NCBI RefSeq assembly: GCF_027568575.1
Contig: NZ_JANUVP010000015.1
DNA length: 64,000 nt
Strand: one strand, 5' to 3'
Source of the DNA: Caldifermentibacillus hisashii
GTDB lineage: Bacteria; Bacillota; Bacilli; Bacillales; Caldibacillaceae
In this document: piece by piece, positions 26,908 through 34,911 of the stretch
How the letters are laid out: each line of letters starts with the position of its first letter
Numbering within the stretch: position 1 is the stretch's first letter
Notes under the pieces: generated by a model
Database searches by the model: none
The model's input: only the letters and a program-made list of their open reading frames with translations
Told to the model about the DNA's origin: nothing
Translations under genes and position numbers: made by a program

Positions 26908-27762
26908 TTAAGAATTTCGGCAATCCCGTAATAAATTTCTTTTATAATCTTCTTCCATCATTCGATTAGTGACTTGAATATATTCCTCAGTGTTCAGTTC
27001 TCCTCTTTGATCGGTAAAAAAATTACCTTGGAAATCTTTTTCAAAGTCTTCTAATGATTTATTTACCTTTTCCTTTGCTTGTTCATTAAACATTATTTGA
27101 AGTTGTTTTACTACATTTCTTGCCTTATATTTTTCAGGGAAACCTAGATTCAATCGGTTTAGATAATCTATTATTTTTTCGGCACTCTCCCAACTTTTCA
27201 ATAGGGTTTTCAATTCTTCATACATTGTTACATTATATTCATGAAGTAAATTTCTTCCTTTTTGCCAAGCCTCTTTCGTTAACACATGTGTTTTTCTCTG
27301 AATATGTAAGTCGAGTTCTTTAATTTGAATATAAATATCATTTACTTTTCTCGTATTCCCTATTTGCAATTCTAACGTATTATTAATCATGTGATAGGAA
27401 TCAGCTAAGTGTCTATTTGTTAAAATTAAATCCTCTCCTTCTAATAATTTTGATTTGATTTTTTGAACGGTTTCAACCTTCCTTTTCCGAACCTCTGACA
27501 TTGGCCCCAGAGCAGCAGAAACTGTACCATTATGGGTTAAAAAGTAGTAAGCAATTTCCACTGCTTCATTTTTTGGAATCAATTTTCGGGAAGAAGACAG
27601 GATGATATACCCTCTCCCCTCTTGGTAATATTTATAAACAATATAATAAAAAAATTCGCTATCTGACTCATGAAATTTAAATACGTGATGATAAATTTCA
27701 TATTTCTCGTTTTCTTTTTGTCTATCTTCTATTAGCTTCGATAATTCATGACTAATTTTCAT
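26908..27762 (-). CDS. uncharacterised 284-residue protein, paralogue of the gene downstream
   Basis: Same layout as its 282-residue neighbour: N-terminal block with FKFHESDSEFFYYIVYKYYQ and GYIILSSSRKLIP, a central helical region, then EDFEKDFQGNFFTDQRGEL and a closing DYKRNLLRDCRNS. The ATG at 27762 is favoured because AAGGTGG precedes it and it equalises the two lengths; the open frame extends 17 codons further. The pair arose by tandem duplication and then diverged. Function unknown; the location suggests a link to the secreted repeat proteins and pilus genes upstream. Confidence 0.6.
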   Translation of the reverse strand: MKISHELSKLIEDRQKENEKYEIYHHVFKFHESDSEFFYYIVYKYYQEGRGYIILSSSRKLIPKNEAVEIAYYFLTHNGTVSAALGPMSEVRKRKVETVQKIKSKLLEGEDLILTNRHLADSYHMINNTLELQIGNTRKVNDIYIQIKELDLHIQRKTHVLTKEAWQKGRNLLHEYNVTMYEELKTLLKSWESAEKIIDYLNRLNLGFPEKYKARNVVKQLQIMFNEQAKEKVNKSLEDFEKDFQGNFFTDQRGELNTEEYIQVTNRMMEEDYKRNLLRDCRNS

Positions 27763-27865
27763 CTGCATTTCCACCTTAATCATAAATAAGTAGAAATTAC
27801 ATGAAATCCCCATTTGTTTCCGCCTTATTAACCTGAATTTCTTAAAAATGTGATTGTTTTTTCAT

Positions 27866-28270
27866 TTAAAATCCGAACAATGATTTAAGTCCATCACCTA
27901 TTTTACTACCAAGCTCACTTACCTTTTTACCAACCTTTTTAAATGTTTCAACAGTGCCTTTAATGATTTTCCTTCCTGTTTTTGACTTATTAAGCCATTG
28001 TAAACAGGTTCCTGCAGCCCACAGGACGGCACCTGTTACCAATAAAACTCCACCAACTACTTCTGTTGCCGGTGTCGGTATCGATGCACTTATAACCCCT
28101 GCGTTCATTAATGTCTCACCAAAACTGGAAAAAGTTTTTCCAGCTAAATCGGTTTTCATTTCAAAATTTGTTTCATTTTGCCATGCATGGAAATTTGTAC
28201 CTGTTTCATATGCAGAAAAACCTAGGCCTACGGTAGCTGTTGCAATATTAAATTTGGAAAGGGTGGTCAT
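27866..28270 (-). pseudogene. C-terminal domain of a secreted repeat protein, probably detached from the 243-aa gene
   Basis: The frame codes for 134 residues: a hydrophobic Gly/Ala-rich stretch (EVVGGVLLVTGAVLWAAG, about residues 68-85) and an amphipathic basic tail ending SKIGDGLKSLFGF. The tail resembles the end of the 529-aa protein (residues GSQFKSGLKKIGGIFG). No ribosome site precedes the ATG. Read upstream in the same frame, protein-like sequence (KGTDAVQGFRTYQN, then a TAA, then QILSSETVIGNSSKLGN) leads back to the stop of the secreted 243-aa gene in a different frame. So one longer gene was probably broken by a frameshift and a stop. Confidence 0.5.
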
Positions 28271-28401
28271 GGGGCCTGTGGCTGTAAATAAGTTTCCAAG
28301 CTTTGACGAGTTACCTATAACTGTTTCACTAGATAAAATTTGTTAAAGATTTCCTATAGTATTTTGGTATGTTCTAAACCCCTGAACAGCATCTGTCCCC
28401 T

Positions 28402-29133
28402 TTAATACCCCACATCCAACACATCACCGGAAAGCTGAACGTAGCCATTTCCCGTTCCTTGCCCAACCAATTTATACCCGGAGACTAGGAAGCTTTTCCA
28501 TGTACCTGATTTTCCAAACTGATAATTTCCATTTGAATCCAAAACTTCTCCAACTAAATTAACTTGTTGTCCAATTGCATCATTGACAACGTATTTTATT
28601 CCTTCATAAAAACCCGGATCTTCAGCATTTGGATTATATCCGTAATTCTGGTTATTCTTTCCAGATTGTGTAGATATGCTATTCTTATATTTAGTATACT
28701 GATTAATTATCGATTGGCTATCCTTTGAGTGTGGCGAAATTTCTGAATAAGTTCCATCTTTATCAGGTTTATAGATTAAATAAGTCCCATCCTCATTGGA
28801 CACAACAATCGTTCCATCCGGGATCATAACGGGAGCGGCAGTACCGTCAATTGGTGCGCCATTTTGTTTATTATTTCCGTTGATACCTTGATTTCCATCA
28901 CTCCACTGATTATCTCCAGTATTTGGGTTCCCCGGTTCAATGGGGTCTCCCGGCTGAAGTGGATCGCCCGGCAGAATAGGCTTCCCAGAATCAATAGGCT
29001 GACCCGGGGAAAGCGGAGTTCCCGGAGTGATTGGTTTCCCCGCTGTAAACGCCATTGTAGAAAAAGGTGTAGTGAAAAACATTGTGGACAGCACAATTAC
29101 AACAAATAAAAATTTTCTAACAAATCTCCCCAT
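28402..29133 (-). CDS. secreted PG-repeat protein (243 aa), possibly the N-terminal part of a broken longer gene
   Basis: A Sec signal peptide (basic RFVRKF, hydrophobic core, cleavage near AFTAG at about residue 30) is followed by seven PGxPI/L-type repeats in the order ITPGTPLSPGQPIDSG, KPILPGDPLQPGDP and IEPGNP, then a Gly/Asn linker and a C-terminal domain ending GYVQLSGDVLDVGY. GGGGAGA precedes the ATG. The PG repeats match those of the 529-aa and 70-aa proteins in this cluster. Such Pro/Gly rods are likely to extend through or along the cell wall. The stop may be secondary, as explained for the 134-aa fragment. Confidence 0.6.
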   Translation of the reverse strand: MGRFVRKFLFVVIVLSTMFFTTPFSTMAFTAGKPITPGTPLSPGQPIDSGKPILPGDPLQPGDPIEPGNPNTGDNQWSDGNQGINGNNKQNGAPIDGTAAPVMIPDGTIVVSNEDGTYLIYKPDKDGTYSEISPHSKDSQSIINQYTKYKNSISTQSGKNNQNYGYNPNAEDPGFYEGIKYVVNDAIGQQVNLVGEVLDSNGNYQFGKSGTWKSFLVSGYKLVGQGTGNGYVQLSGDVLDVGY

Positions 29134-29316
29134 AATTTCTCTCCCCTTTTAGTTTCCATCTCTTCCGGCTAAATAATGAAGGCTGACATGGCCGACAACC
29201 CACCCCGATCCATATTTCGTCTAATTTCTTCCTTAGGAAACTCCCTTTCTATACTAAGAAAAAAGGCTTCCATTAAAATTTAGAACGTGAAACATACAAT
29301 TCTAGCTTTTAGGTAT

Positions 29317-29340
29317 GGCGGTAACAGATTAAGAACCGCC
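29317..29340 (-). terminator. hairpin after the first 200-aa membrane protein gene
   Basis: Stem GGCGGT / ACCGCC-type pairing (GGCGGTAACAGATTAAGAACCGCC on the plus strand, described by its ends) just past the stop. The same hairpin, with a longer stem, follows the second copy of the gene, showing that the duplicated unit includes its terminator. T tract weak. Confidence 0.5.
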
Positions 29341-29354
29341 TACTTCCATTTCAT

Positions 29355-29948
29355 TTAAAGGGAATCCATCTCTTCCGGCTTGATGAGAAAAGCCGGCAAC
29401 ATAAACAAACAGAAAAGAGAAATAATATAAGCAACTGCCCCCATTGCCATAAATTCAATGTACTGTTCTGCTATTGTCGTCCCCTCTTGACTAGTAAATG
29501 TCATAATGAAGGGAAGAAGGATGATAACAATAAGAAATAATATATGAAAAATCCTCCCACCCTTGGAATCAAATGGATCTTTAAACATTTTGCCAATCTT
29601 CCATTTAGATAGGTGGGTGATAATAAATAATAATAACCAAGTGACCACAAAAAGAATCCATAAATGACTTTCCCCAATCCAAAGTAATCGAATAATCGGT
29701 TGTGCACCTACAAATGCCATCATAAAAATCATACCGTAGCTCCCAATCGAAAAATATCTTTTACTGTCAGTCATTGTCAACCAAGCATAAACAGTCCGAA
29801 TGATAAAGAACATGGCAACAGTTATGTTTATTAGCCAAAACTTTGTACTCCACTCCGGTAATGCACTAAATAATAAAGCAAAAAATAAATTAAATCCAAT
29901 TGCCGAAAGTAATTTACTTTCTTTAAATGTCAGACGATTATTATCCAA
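29355..29948 (-). CDS. 200-aa-type membrane protein, copy A of the duplicated module
   Basis: A polytopic protein with five or six hydrophobic segments and no known domain. It is almost identical to copy B at 34318-34911, with only scattered substitutions, in coding and flanking DNA. The TTG at 29948 is preferred over a GTG three codons earlier because AGGTGG is placed correctly before it, giving 197 residues. Conservation of the frame in both copies argues that the protein is used. It may anchor or accompany the VWA lipoprotein and PG-repeat protein encoded just upstream. Confidence 0.6.
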   Translation of the reverse strand: MDNNRLTFKESKLLSAIGFNLFFALLFSALPEWSTKFWLINITVAMFFIIRTVYAWLTMTDSKRYFSIGSYGMIFMMAFVGAQPIIRLLWIGESHLWILFVVTWLLLFIITHLSKWKIGKMFKDPFDSKGGRIFHILFLIVIILLPFIMTFTSQEGTTIAEQYIEFMAMGAVAYIISLFCLFMLPAFLIKPEEMDSL

Positions 29949-29957
29949 AGATACCAC

Positions 29958-30196
29958 CTATTTTCTAAATACAGATTTAAAATTTAGACCCTAGAATTAC
30001 CCGGTTCATATACTTTGCCTGGTATAATAAATGTTCCCCCCTGAATCGGTGTACCCGGGGTAATTGGTTTCCCCGGGACAATGGGTGTTCCCGGAGTAAT
30101 ATATGCAAAGGCACTTACATCCGGAAACACCGTCCAAAAGATTATCATGGAGGCTAGCATTAAATATAAAATTCTATCAAGTTTCCTTCCTCTCAA
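29958..30196 (-). pseudogene. PG-repeat secreted protein, copy A, internally deleted
   Basis: The 70-residue frame is almost identical to the first 66 residues of the intact 529-aa protein: signal peptide MRGRKLDRILYLMLASMI, then ITPGTPIVPGKPITPG repeats to KVYEPG. It then runs out of frame to a stop. Immediately downstream in another frame are the last residues of the parent (GLNFKSVFRK before a stop, against SQFKSGLKK in copy B). Thus about 1.35 kb of coding sequence was deleted and the two ends fused out of frame. A short secreted peptide could still be made, but the C-terminal domain is lost. Confidence 0.75.
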
Positions 30197-30212
30197 ATAA
30201 TCTCACCCCAAC

Positions 30213-31589
30213 CTATTGGGTATTAGAAATATATTTATCTTCCAATGCTTTAATAGCTTCAGAATAACTTGCTTCATTTAACGCTTTTAATTCTTTTTCG
30301 AATTGATCGACTTCCTCTTGTATCCATTGATGGTATTCATTATTTATTTTGTTAAGATATTCATAGGCTTCATCATTAAAGCGGTTAGCATTATGCAATC
30401 TATAAAGTATTAATTCAACCTTTACTTTTTCGTTTGTCTTTTTTACTTCTTCACGTGTAATATAGGTAAATATATCTAGCTCATTATTTACCTTTTTATA
30501 GTCTAATTGTTGTTTCCCTTGCTCTAGCCACTCTTTCCACTGTTCTACCAAATTGCTTAAATTGTCTAATTCCTTTTGCAATTCCCCTTCATTTGTAACG
30601 GTACCGTAAATTCCTTCAGTGGCAGAGGCAATTTCTCGCAATTGGTTTTGGCCTTTACTATCCACATCAAATCCAATGACATTGATAATTGGGGAAATAT
30701 TAGACGAATATAATTCTTTAGCCGCTTCAATCGGCTGATCTTCACATGTATCAATTCCATCACTGACTAAATAAACGATATTTGTATTATTGGCTCCATC
30801 AAAGGATGCTAAGTCATTTTTCGCCTCCCGCAAAGCTAAACCAATCGGCGTCCAGCCGCTTGGTGAAAATTTGTTAAGTGCCGCTTGGAATTCGCCCTCA
30901 TTATAATTGGATATCGGGTAGACGAGTTCACTACTGCTACAAGATAATGCTTTGTCAGCGTCTGAACCTGTTCCCTTATGACCATAAACCCTGATTCCAA
31001 CTTTGGCATCTTTCGGAAGTTTATTTACAAAATTGAGAATCGAATCCTTCGCCGATGCCATTTTTTCTTTTCCATTAATTTTTTGTGCCATACTACCAGA
31101 TGCGTCAATAATAAATACAACATTTAAATTTTCTTTAAATTGATATCGACTATCCGTATTTTCCGGACTTCCTAGTGACTCAAATTTTAATCTGTTAATG
31201 AGATTTTCCGGACCTTCATAGTCCTGTTGCATTCTTTTTAGCAATTCCCTATAAAAATAATCCAGCTGTTTTTTAGTCGGTTTCCCAGAAACATCTGGTA
31301 AATCACTAAAAACCTTTAAAATATTTTCAACATCGTCATCACCTGAAACTTCCATATTATAATGTTCTCCAACAGGAAGTTTTGCTAATTCTTCATATGT
31401 TGTAGGTAATGGTTCCACCTTTATATTGCCATTAACCGCTTTCTCTTTCCTTTCCTTTTTTACCGTCTGTTCATTTCCCGGTGTAGATTTATCTTCTGTT
31501 TCGTTACTTTCCTTGGCGCTATCATTACTGCATGCACTTAGTAAAAATAGAAGTAGTGCGGAAACAAGAATACTTTTAAAAATTTTCAT
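30213..31589 (-). CDS. VWA-domain lipoprotein, copy A
   Basis: A 458-residue surface lipoprotein. Lipobox LLSAC with Cys20, an acidic/Lys-rich linker, then a von Willebrand factor A domain with a full metal site: DASGS at residues 162-166, Thr247 in GWTPIG and Asp277 in VSDGID. A helical, charged C-terminal region (about 320-458) follows. GGGAGG precedes the ATG. Residues about 145-290 are nearly identical to those of copy B, while both ends differ much more. In Gram-negative Tad systems the VWA domain belongs to TadG; here the TadG-like protein lacks one, so this lipoprotein may supply it. Confidence 0.85.
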   Translation of the reverse strand: MKIFKSILVSALLLFLLSACSNDSAKESNETEDKSTPGNEQTVKKERKEKAVNGNIKVEPLPTTYEELAKLPVGEHYNMEVSGDDDVENILKVFSDLPDVSGKPTKKQLDYFYRELLKRMQQDYEGPENLINRLKFESLGSPENTDSRYQFKENLNVVFIIDASGSMAQKINGKEKMASAKDSILNFVNKLPKDAKVGIRVYGHKGTGSDADKALSCSSSELVYPISNYNEGEFQAALNKFSPSGWTPIGLALREAKNDLASFDGANNTNIVYLVSDGIDTCEDQPIEAAKELYSSNISPIINVIGFDVDSKGQNQLREIASATEGIYGTVTNEGELQKELDNLSNLVEQWKEWLEQGKQQLDYKKVNNELDIFTYITREEVKKTNEKVKVELILYRLHNANRFNDEAYEYLNKINNEYHQWIQEEVDQFEKELKALNEASYSEAIKALEDKYISNTQ

Positions 31590-31650
31590 ACCTAGGCACC
31601 TCCCTTTTAAAAATTTTTTAAGTAGAATTATTTATCTAGCTAAACTGACA

Positions 31651-32322
31651 CTAATCTAGCGGATAAGTTGCCTCTCCCCACCCTAAGCGATGAACAAAAT
31701 CAAGTTTTGGTCCACTCCCCTTTTGAGGAATATCACTGACTATTTTTCGTAAAAACTTTTCCTGCTCTTGCCCTTCGAAGTGAACTACGGCTTTTACTTG
31801 GACACGCTCATCTTTAAAAACAGTCATTTCTGATTTACTGGTATCCCCGTTATTTCTTTGGATTACATCTGCTGCTACTTGCCTTATGTCTGTTAATTTC
31901 GTACGAATTTTATCTGTAATATATGTTTCAAGCATTTCGTCTAAGCCGGGTAATTCCGCTTCAACCACCTGGTCAATCGCTTGGATGGCCGCCTCATTTC
32001 GAGAGTAGCCCACTGCCAATAAGTTAGTTTCTTGTTGGTCAATTTTATAAGAAAGCTTTTGCTCTTCAGGAAATACTCCTAGTGGGTTTGCTTCTAAAAA
32101 CTTTTGAATTTGATATTGGTCATAATCACTTACGGCTTCCCGAATCCCATCGTATAACACATCCGTTGCCGCAATACTCGCTTGTTCAGCTGCATTTGAA
32201 GCTTGTTGCTTGGTGACAAACACACCACTGATATTAATAATTAAAACCAGCATGAGTCCCATGATAAAAACAATCCAGATAATATAAAAACTTGCATTTC
32301 CCCGTTCATCTAAATTCTTCAT
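31651..32322 (-). CDS. TadG-like pilus protein without a VWA domain
   Basis: A 223-residue protein with the TadG-type N terminus: a short basic leader, Gly at the cleavage point (DERG/NASFY) and one long hydrophobic helix to about residue 32, then the segment TKQQASNAAEQASIAATDVLYDG typical of TadE/TadG extracellular starts (cited by its ends). The fifth mature residue is Tyr instead of the Glu found in Flp and TadE. Its start overlaps the tadE stop (ATGA). Probably a minor pilin or pilus anchor; the usual large VWA extension is absent and may be carried by the separate lipoproteins. Confidence 0.75.
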   Translation of the reverse strand: MKNLDERGNASFYIIWIVFIMGLMLVLIINISGVFVTKQQASNAAEQASIAATDVLYDGIREAVSDYDQYQIQKFLEANPLGVFPEEQKLSYKIDQQETNLLAVGYSRNEAAIQAIDQVVEAELPGLDEMLETYITDKIRTKLTDIRQVAADVIQRNNGDTSKSEMTVFKDERVQVKAVVHFEGQEQEKFLRKIVSDIPQKGSGPKLDFVHRLGWGEATYPLD

Positions 32323-32732
32323 CTCATCACCCGGCTCGCCGTTTCTTCTTTAAAGTCAATGGCCGTCGTCTTTTTCCACTCTTTAGGAACAAAAACAAGT
32401 TGATGCTTTAAATCCATCTTCACTTTAAAGTCCTCCCCTACTGGCATCGTAGGATCACTACTAACCGGTACTACTTCAAATTTCTCCAATAATAAGACAG
32501 AACTTTTTCCAATAACCTCTTTCGCTTTATTTTCCGCTTTAAGTTCATCTTCTTCCAAAGCAAATACTTTTGCCGCCTCATTTGCAGCTGTTTTTGCGGT
32601 CATAAGTGCATACCCCGATGCAACAACCTGCCAAAGCAACAAGAAAAGCATAAAATAAAACGGAAGAATCCCGAGAAATTCAAAACTTATTGCACCCTCT
32701 TCATTTTTTAACCGTTTCTCCCTTTTCATCAT
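32319..32732 (-). CDS. tadE: TadE-family pseudopilin
   Basis: A 137-residue TadE-like protein. The leader ends at KNEEG, followed by AISFEFLGILPFYFML; the Glu at position +5 after the cleavage Gly is the standard Tad prepilin mark. After the helix comes GYALMTAKTAANEAAKVFA, again typical. It overlaps its neighbours on both sides by ATGA, so this block is translated in concert. Predicted to be cut by a TadV/CpaA-type prepilin peptidase, which is not encoded in this window. Confidence 0.82.
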   Translation of the reverse strand: MMKREKRLKNEEGAISFEFLGILPFYFMLFLLLWQVVASGYALMTAKTAANEAAKVFALEEDELKAENKAKEVIGKSSVLLLEKFEVVPVSSDPTMPVGEDFKVKMDLKHQLVFVPKEWKKTTAIDFKEETASRVMR

Positions 32733-33178
32733 AAATTTCCCCCGGCATCAACTAAACGATTAATTTTATATTGGAGATACCAAATATTGAAGACAGCAAG
32801 CAGCCATGATTGAAAAATTTCTTCTTCAAAATAATCTTCTATCATTTCTCTTGCTCGAAAAGCCGAGTAATTTAAACAGCCGACAAAATAAAATGCCAAA
32901 ATGATATCAATGCTATCTAAAACAGCAATACCATATTCTGTAAAAAAAACCGGGCCAAATAATGAATACAATAAGGAAAGAATTAAATATATTAACATAA
33001 AAATCCACCATTTATATGGTATAACATTTTTTGTATTTAGATTTCTAAAGTATTTTTTTCTGCTAAGAAACCAATATGCATTGTAAGTACCAATTGTTAC
33101 TATTGATAAAATGATCATAAGAAATATATTTGTTTTTTTAAATTCAAATGTTGAATGTGTTGCCAATTCCGATTGCAT
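32729..33178 (-). CDS. DUF4234-like membrane protein
   Basis: A 149-residue protein with about four hydrophobic segments. TIGTYNAYWFLSRKKY near residue 35 is the family mark (the usual form is T-G-Y-YWFY), and a second such segment, FNIWYLQYKINRLVD, is near the C terminus. The ATG at 33178 shares its A with the upstream stop (TGATG), so I prefer it to an earlier codon. Function of the family is unknown. Coupled with tadE downstream. Confidence 0.65.
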   Translation of the reverse strand: MQSELATHSTFEFKKTNIFLMIILSIVTIGTYNAYWFLSRKKYFRNLNTKNVIPYKWWIFMLIYLILSLLYSLFGPVFFTEYGIAVLDSIDIILAFYFVGCLNYSAFRAREMIEDYFEEEIFQSWLLAVFNIWYLQYKINRLVDAGGNL

Positions 33179-33843
33179 CAAAAGGTCACCCACTTTCTAT
33201 CCTCGTATAATTGTCCATACTTTCTCGTTAAGTAAATATAAAAAAGCGGATATAAAAATGTATTGACTAGGGCTCTCAGAACAAGGAAAAAGAAAAAACT
33301 ATTTTCCATATCTTTAATAATATAGGTTAATACAGTCCAAAGTAATATTTGAACGGAAAAAATAATTACAATATCCCCTAAAACTGCGATATTCTCTGAC
33401 TTCAGTGTTAACCATGCTTTTTGAAAATGATTTTTCATTGATGTTTCATCTACAAACACAGGCAAAAGGAATATTATTGAGAATCCAATAATTGTTGGCA
33501 CTAGTATCAAAAATGAGCCGAAGACCGAGATGGAATAAACAATAATGGAAAATAATAATAAATAAAAGAAATAGCTAAAAAATACCGTGTACAATTCTTT
33601 CAAACTTACTTTTTCATCACTTAAATCTTTATGTGTTAAATAACGAAACGGAGAAAACAATACAATAAAGTTAATGATTAATAGACACAAAGAAATAATT
33701 GAAGGAAATGAAACGGTACTGCTTTCATAAACATAGACAACTACTAATTGGATAAAAAAGGTAACCGGAAATACAAGCGTAATACTTAAAACTAATATGG
33801 ACGGTAAATGTTTATTATAAATATCTAATACATCTTTAAACAT
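33178..33843 (-). CDS. polytopic membrane protein, paralogue of the 237-aa protein
   Basis: A 221-residue protein with about six transmembrane helices. The central segment (FLLPVFVDETSMKNHFQKAW, near residues 134-153) and the final YPLFYIYLTRKYGQLYEDRKW show the same layout as the protein at 25170-25883. It resembles the membrane domain of glycerophosphodiesterases without any catalytic domain. It overlaps the 146-aa gene by 8 bp and the DUF4234-like gene by 1 bp. Possibly a membrane platform component added to this Tad-type cluster; function unknown. Confidence 0.6.
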   Translation of the reverse strand: MFKDVLDIYNKHLPSILVLSITLVFPVTFFIQLVVVYVYESSTVSFPSIISLCLLIINFIVLFSPFRYLTHKDLSDEKVSLKELYTVFFSYFFYLLLFSIIVYSISVFGSFLILVPTIIGFSIIFLLPVFVDETSMKNHFQKAWLTLKSENIAVLGDIVIIFSVQILLWTVLTYIIKDMENSFFFFLVLRALVNTFLYPLFYIYLTRKYGQLYEDRKWVTF

Positions 33844-34276
33844 TTTTTAACACCTTTCGCTTTTTAGTAAACAGAAAAATACTTGTCGTAATGATTGATA
33901 CTGATGTACTTAATACTAAACTTCTGTTTACTCTGTCAGGATCTGCCAACGTCTCTAGTTCAAAAAAGAAATGGCCGAAAAAGAAATTTAAAACACTAAG
34001 TGACAAACTTCCGATAAAACTAGCAAAATAGGGTGTTTTTTTATTATAAATCGGGGCTAAAATACCTATTAATATATAGGTTGGAAAAAATAATAAGACT
34101 ATCATTAAGTCCAAATCCATATTTGGTAAAAAACCAGAAATAAATCCAAATACAATCATATAGATGAAGGGTATACTCATTGCTTTTAATAATCCTAGGA
34201 AATGAAACATATAAATTAATCCCACCTTTCCGGTTACAAACACGTTTATTTTAACTTTCAAGTCTTTTCTAAACAA
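33836..34276 (-). CDS. 146-residue membrane protein, unknown
   Basis: Four hydrophobic segments, no recognised motif, and a basic C terminus ending FLFTKKRKVLKNV. It heads the tightly overlapping block that runs through the 221-aa protein, DUF4234-like protein, TadE and TadG-like protein, so it is probably needed for the same apparatus. The start may lie some codons later, as no strong ribosome site precedes the ATG. Confidence 0.5.
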   Translation of the reverse strand: MFRKDLKVKINVFVTGKVGLIYMFHFLGLLKAMSIPFIYMIVFGFISGFLPNMDLDLMIVLLFFPTYILIGILAPIYNKKTPYFASFIGSLSLSVLNFFFGHFFFELETLADPDRVNRSLVLSTSVSIITTSIFLFTKKRKVLKNV

Positions 34277-34277
34277 G

Positions 34278-34307
34278 TAGGCGGAAACAGATTAAGAACC
34301 GCCTACT
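34278..34307 (-). terminator. hairpin after the second 200-aa membrane protein gene
   Basis: Perfect arms GTAGGCGG / CCGCCTAC around a 14-base loop, just past the stop. It is the stronger version of the hairpin at 29317-29340 and lies at the edge of the duplicated unit. The T tract is weak. Confidence 0.55.
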
Positions 34308-34317
34308 TCCATTTCAT

Positions 34318-34911
34318 TTAAAGGGAATCCATCTCTTCCGGCTTGATGAGAAAAGCCGGCAACATAAACAAACAGAAAAGAGAAATAATATATAGCACTG
34401 CCCCCGCTGCCATAAATTCAGTGTACTGTTCTGCTATTGTCGTCCCCTCTTGACTAGTAAATATCATAATGAAGGGAAGAAGAATTATAACAATAAGAAA
34501 TAATATATGGAAAATCCTCCCACCCTTGGAATCAAATGGATCTTTAAACATTTTGCCAATTTTCCATTTAGATAGGTGGGTGACAATAAATAATAATAAC
34601 CATGTGACCACAAAAAGAATCCATAAATGACTTTCCCCAATCCAAAGTAATCGAATAATCTGTTGTGGAGCTACAAATGCCATCATAAAAATCATACCGT
34701 AGCTCATTATCGAAAAATACCTTTTACTGTCAGTCATTGTCAGCCAAGCATAAATGGTCCGAATGATAAAGAACATGGCAACAGTTGTGTTCATTAGCCA
34801 AAACTTTGTACTCCACTCCGGTATAGCGCTAAATAATAATGCAAAAAACAAATTAAATCCAATTGCCGAAACTAATTTACTTTCTTTAAATGTAAGTCGA
34901 TTATTATCCAA
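34318..34911 (-). CDS. 200-aa-type membrane protein, copy B of the duplicated module
   Basis: Nearly identical to copy A (29355-29948): same helices, same FKDPFDSKGGRIFHILFL loop (near residue 128) and same C terminus KPEEMDSL. The TTG at 34911 follows AGGTGG; that ribosome site lies inside the last codons of the 529-aa gene, and the frames overlap, so synthesis is coupled to that protein. No known domain. Probable partner of the PG-repeat and VWA proteins. Confidence 0.62.
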   Translation of the reverse strand: MDNNRLTFKESKLVSAIGFNLFFALLFSAIPEWSTKFWLMNTTVAMFFIIRTIYAWLTMTDSKRYFSIMSYGMIFMMAFVAPQQIIRLLWIGESHLWILFVVTWLLLFIVTHLSKWKIGKMFKDPFDSKGGRIFHILFLIVIILLPFIMIFTSQEGTTIAEQYTEFMAAGAVLYIISLFCLFMLPAFLIKPEEMDSL

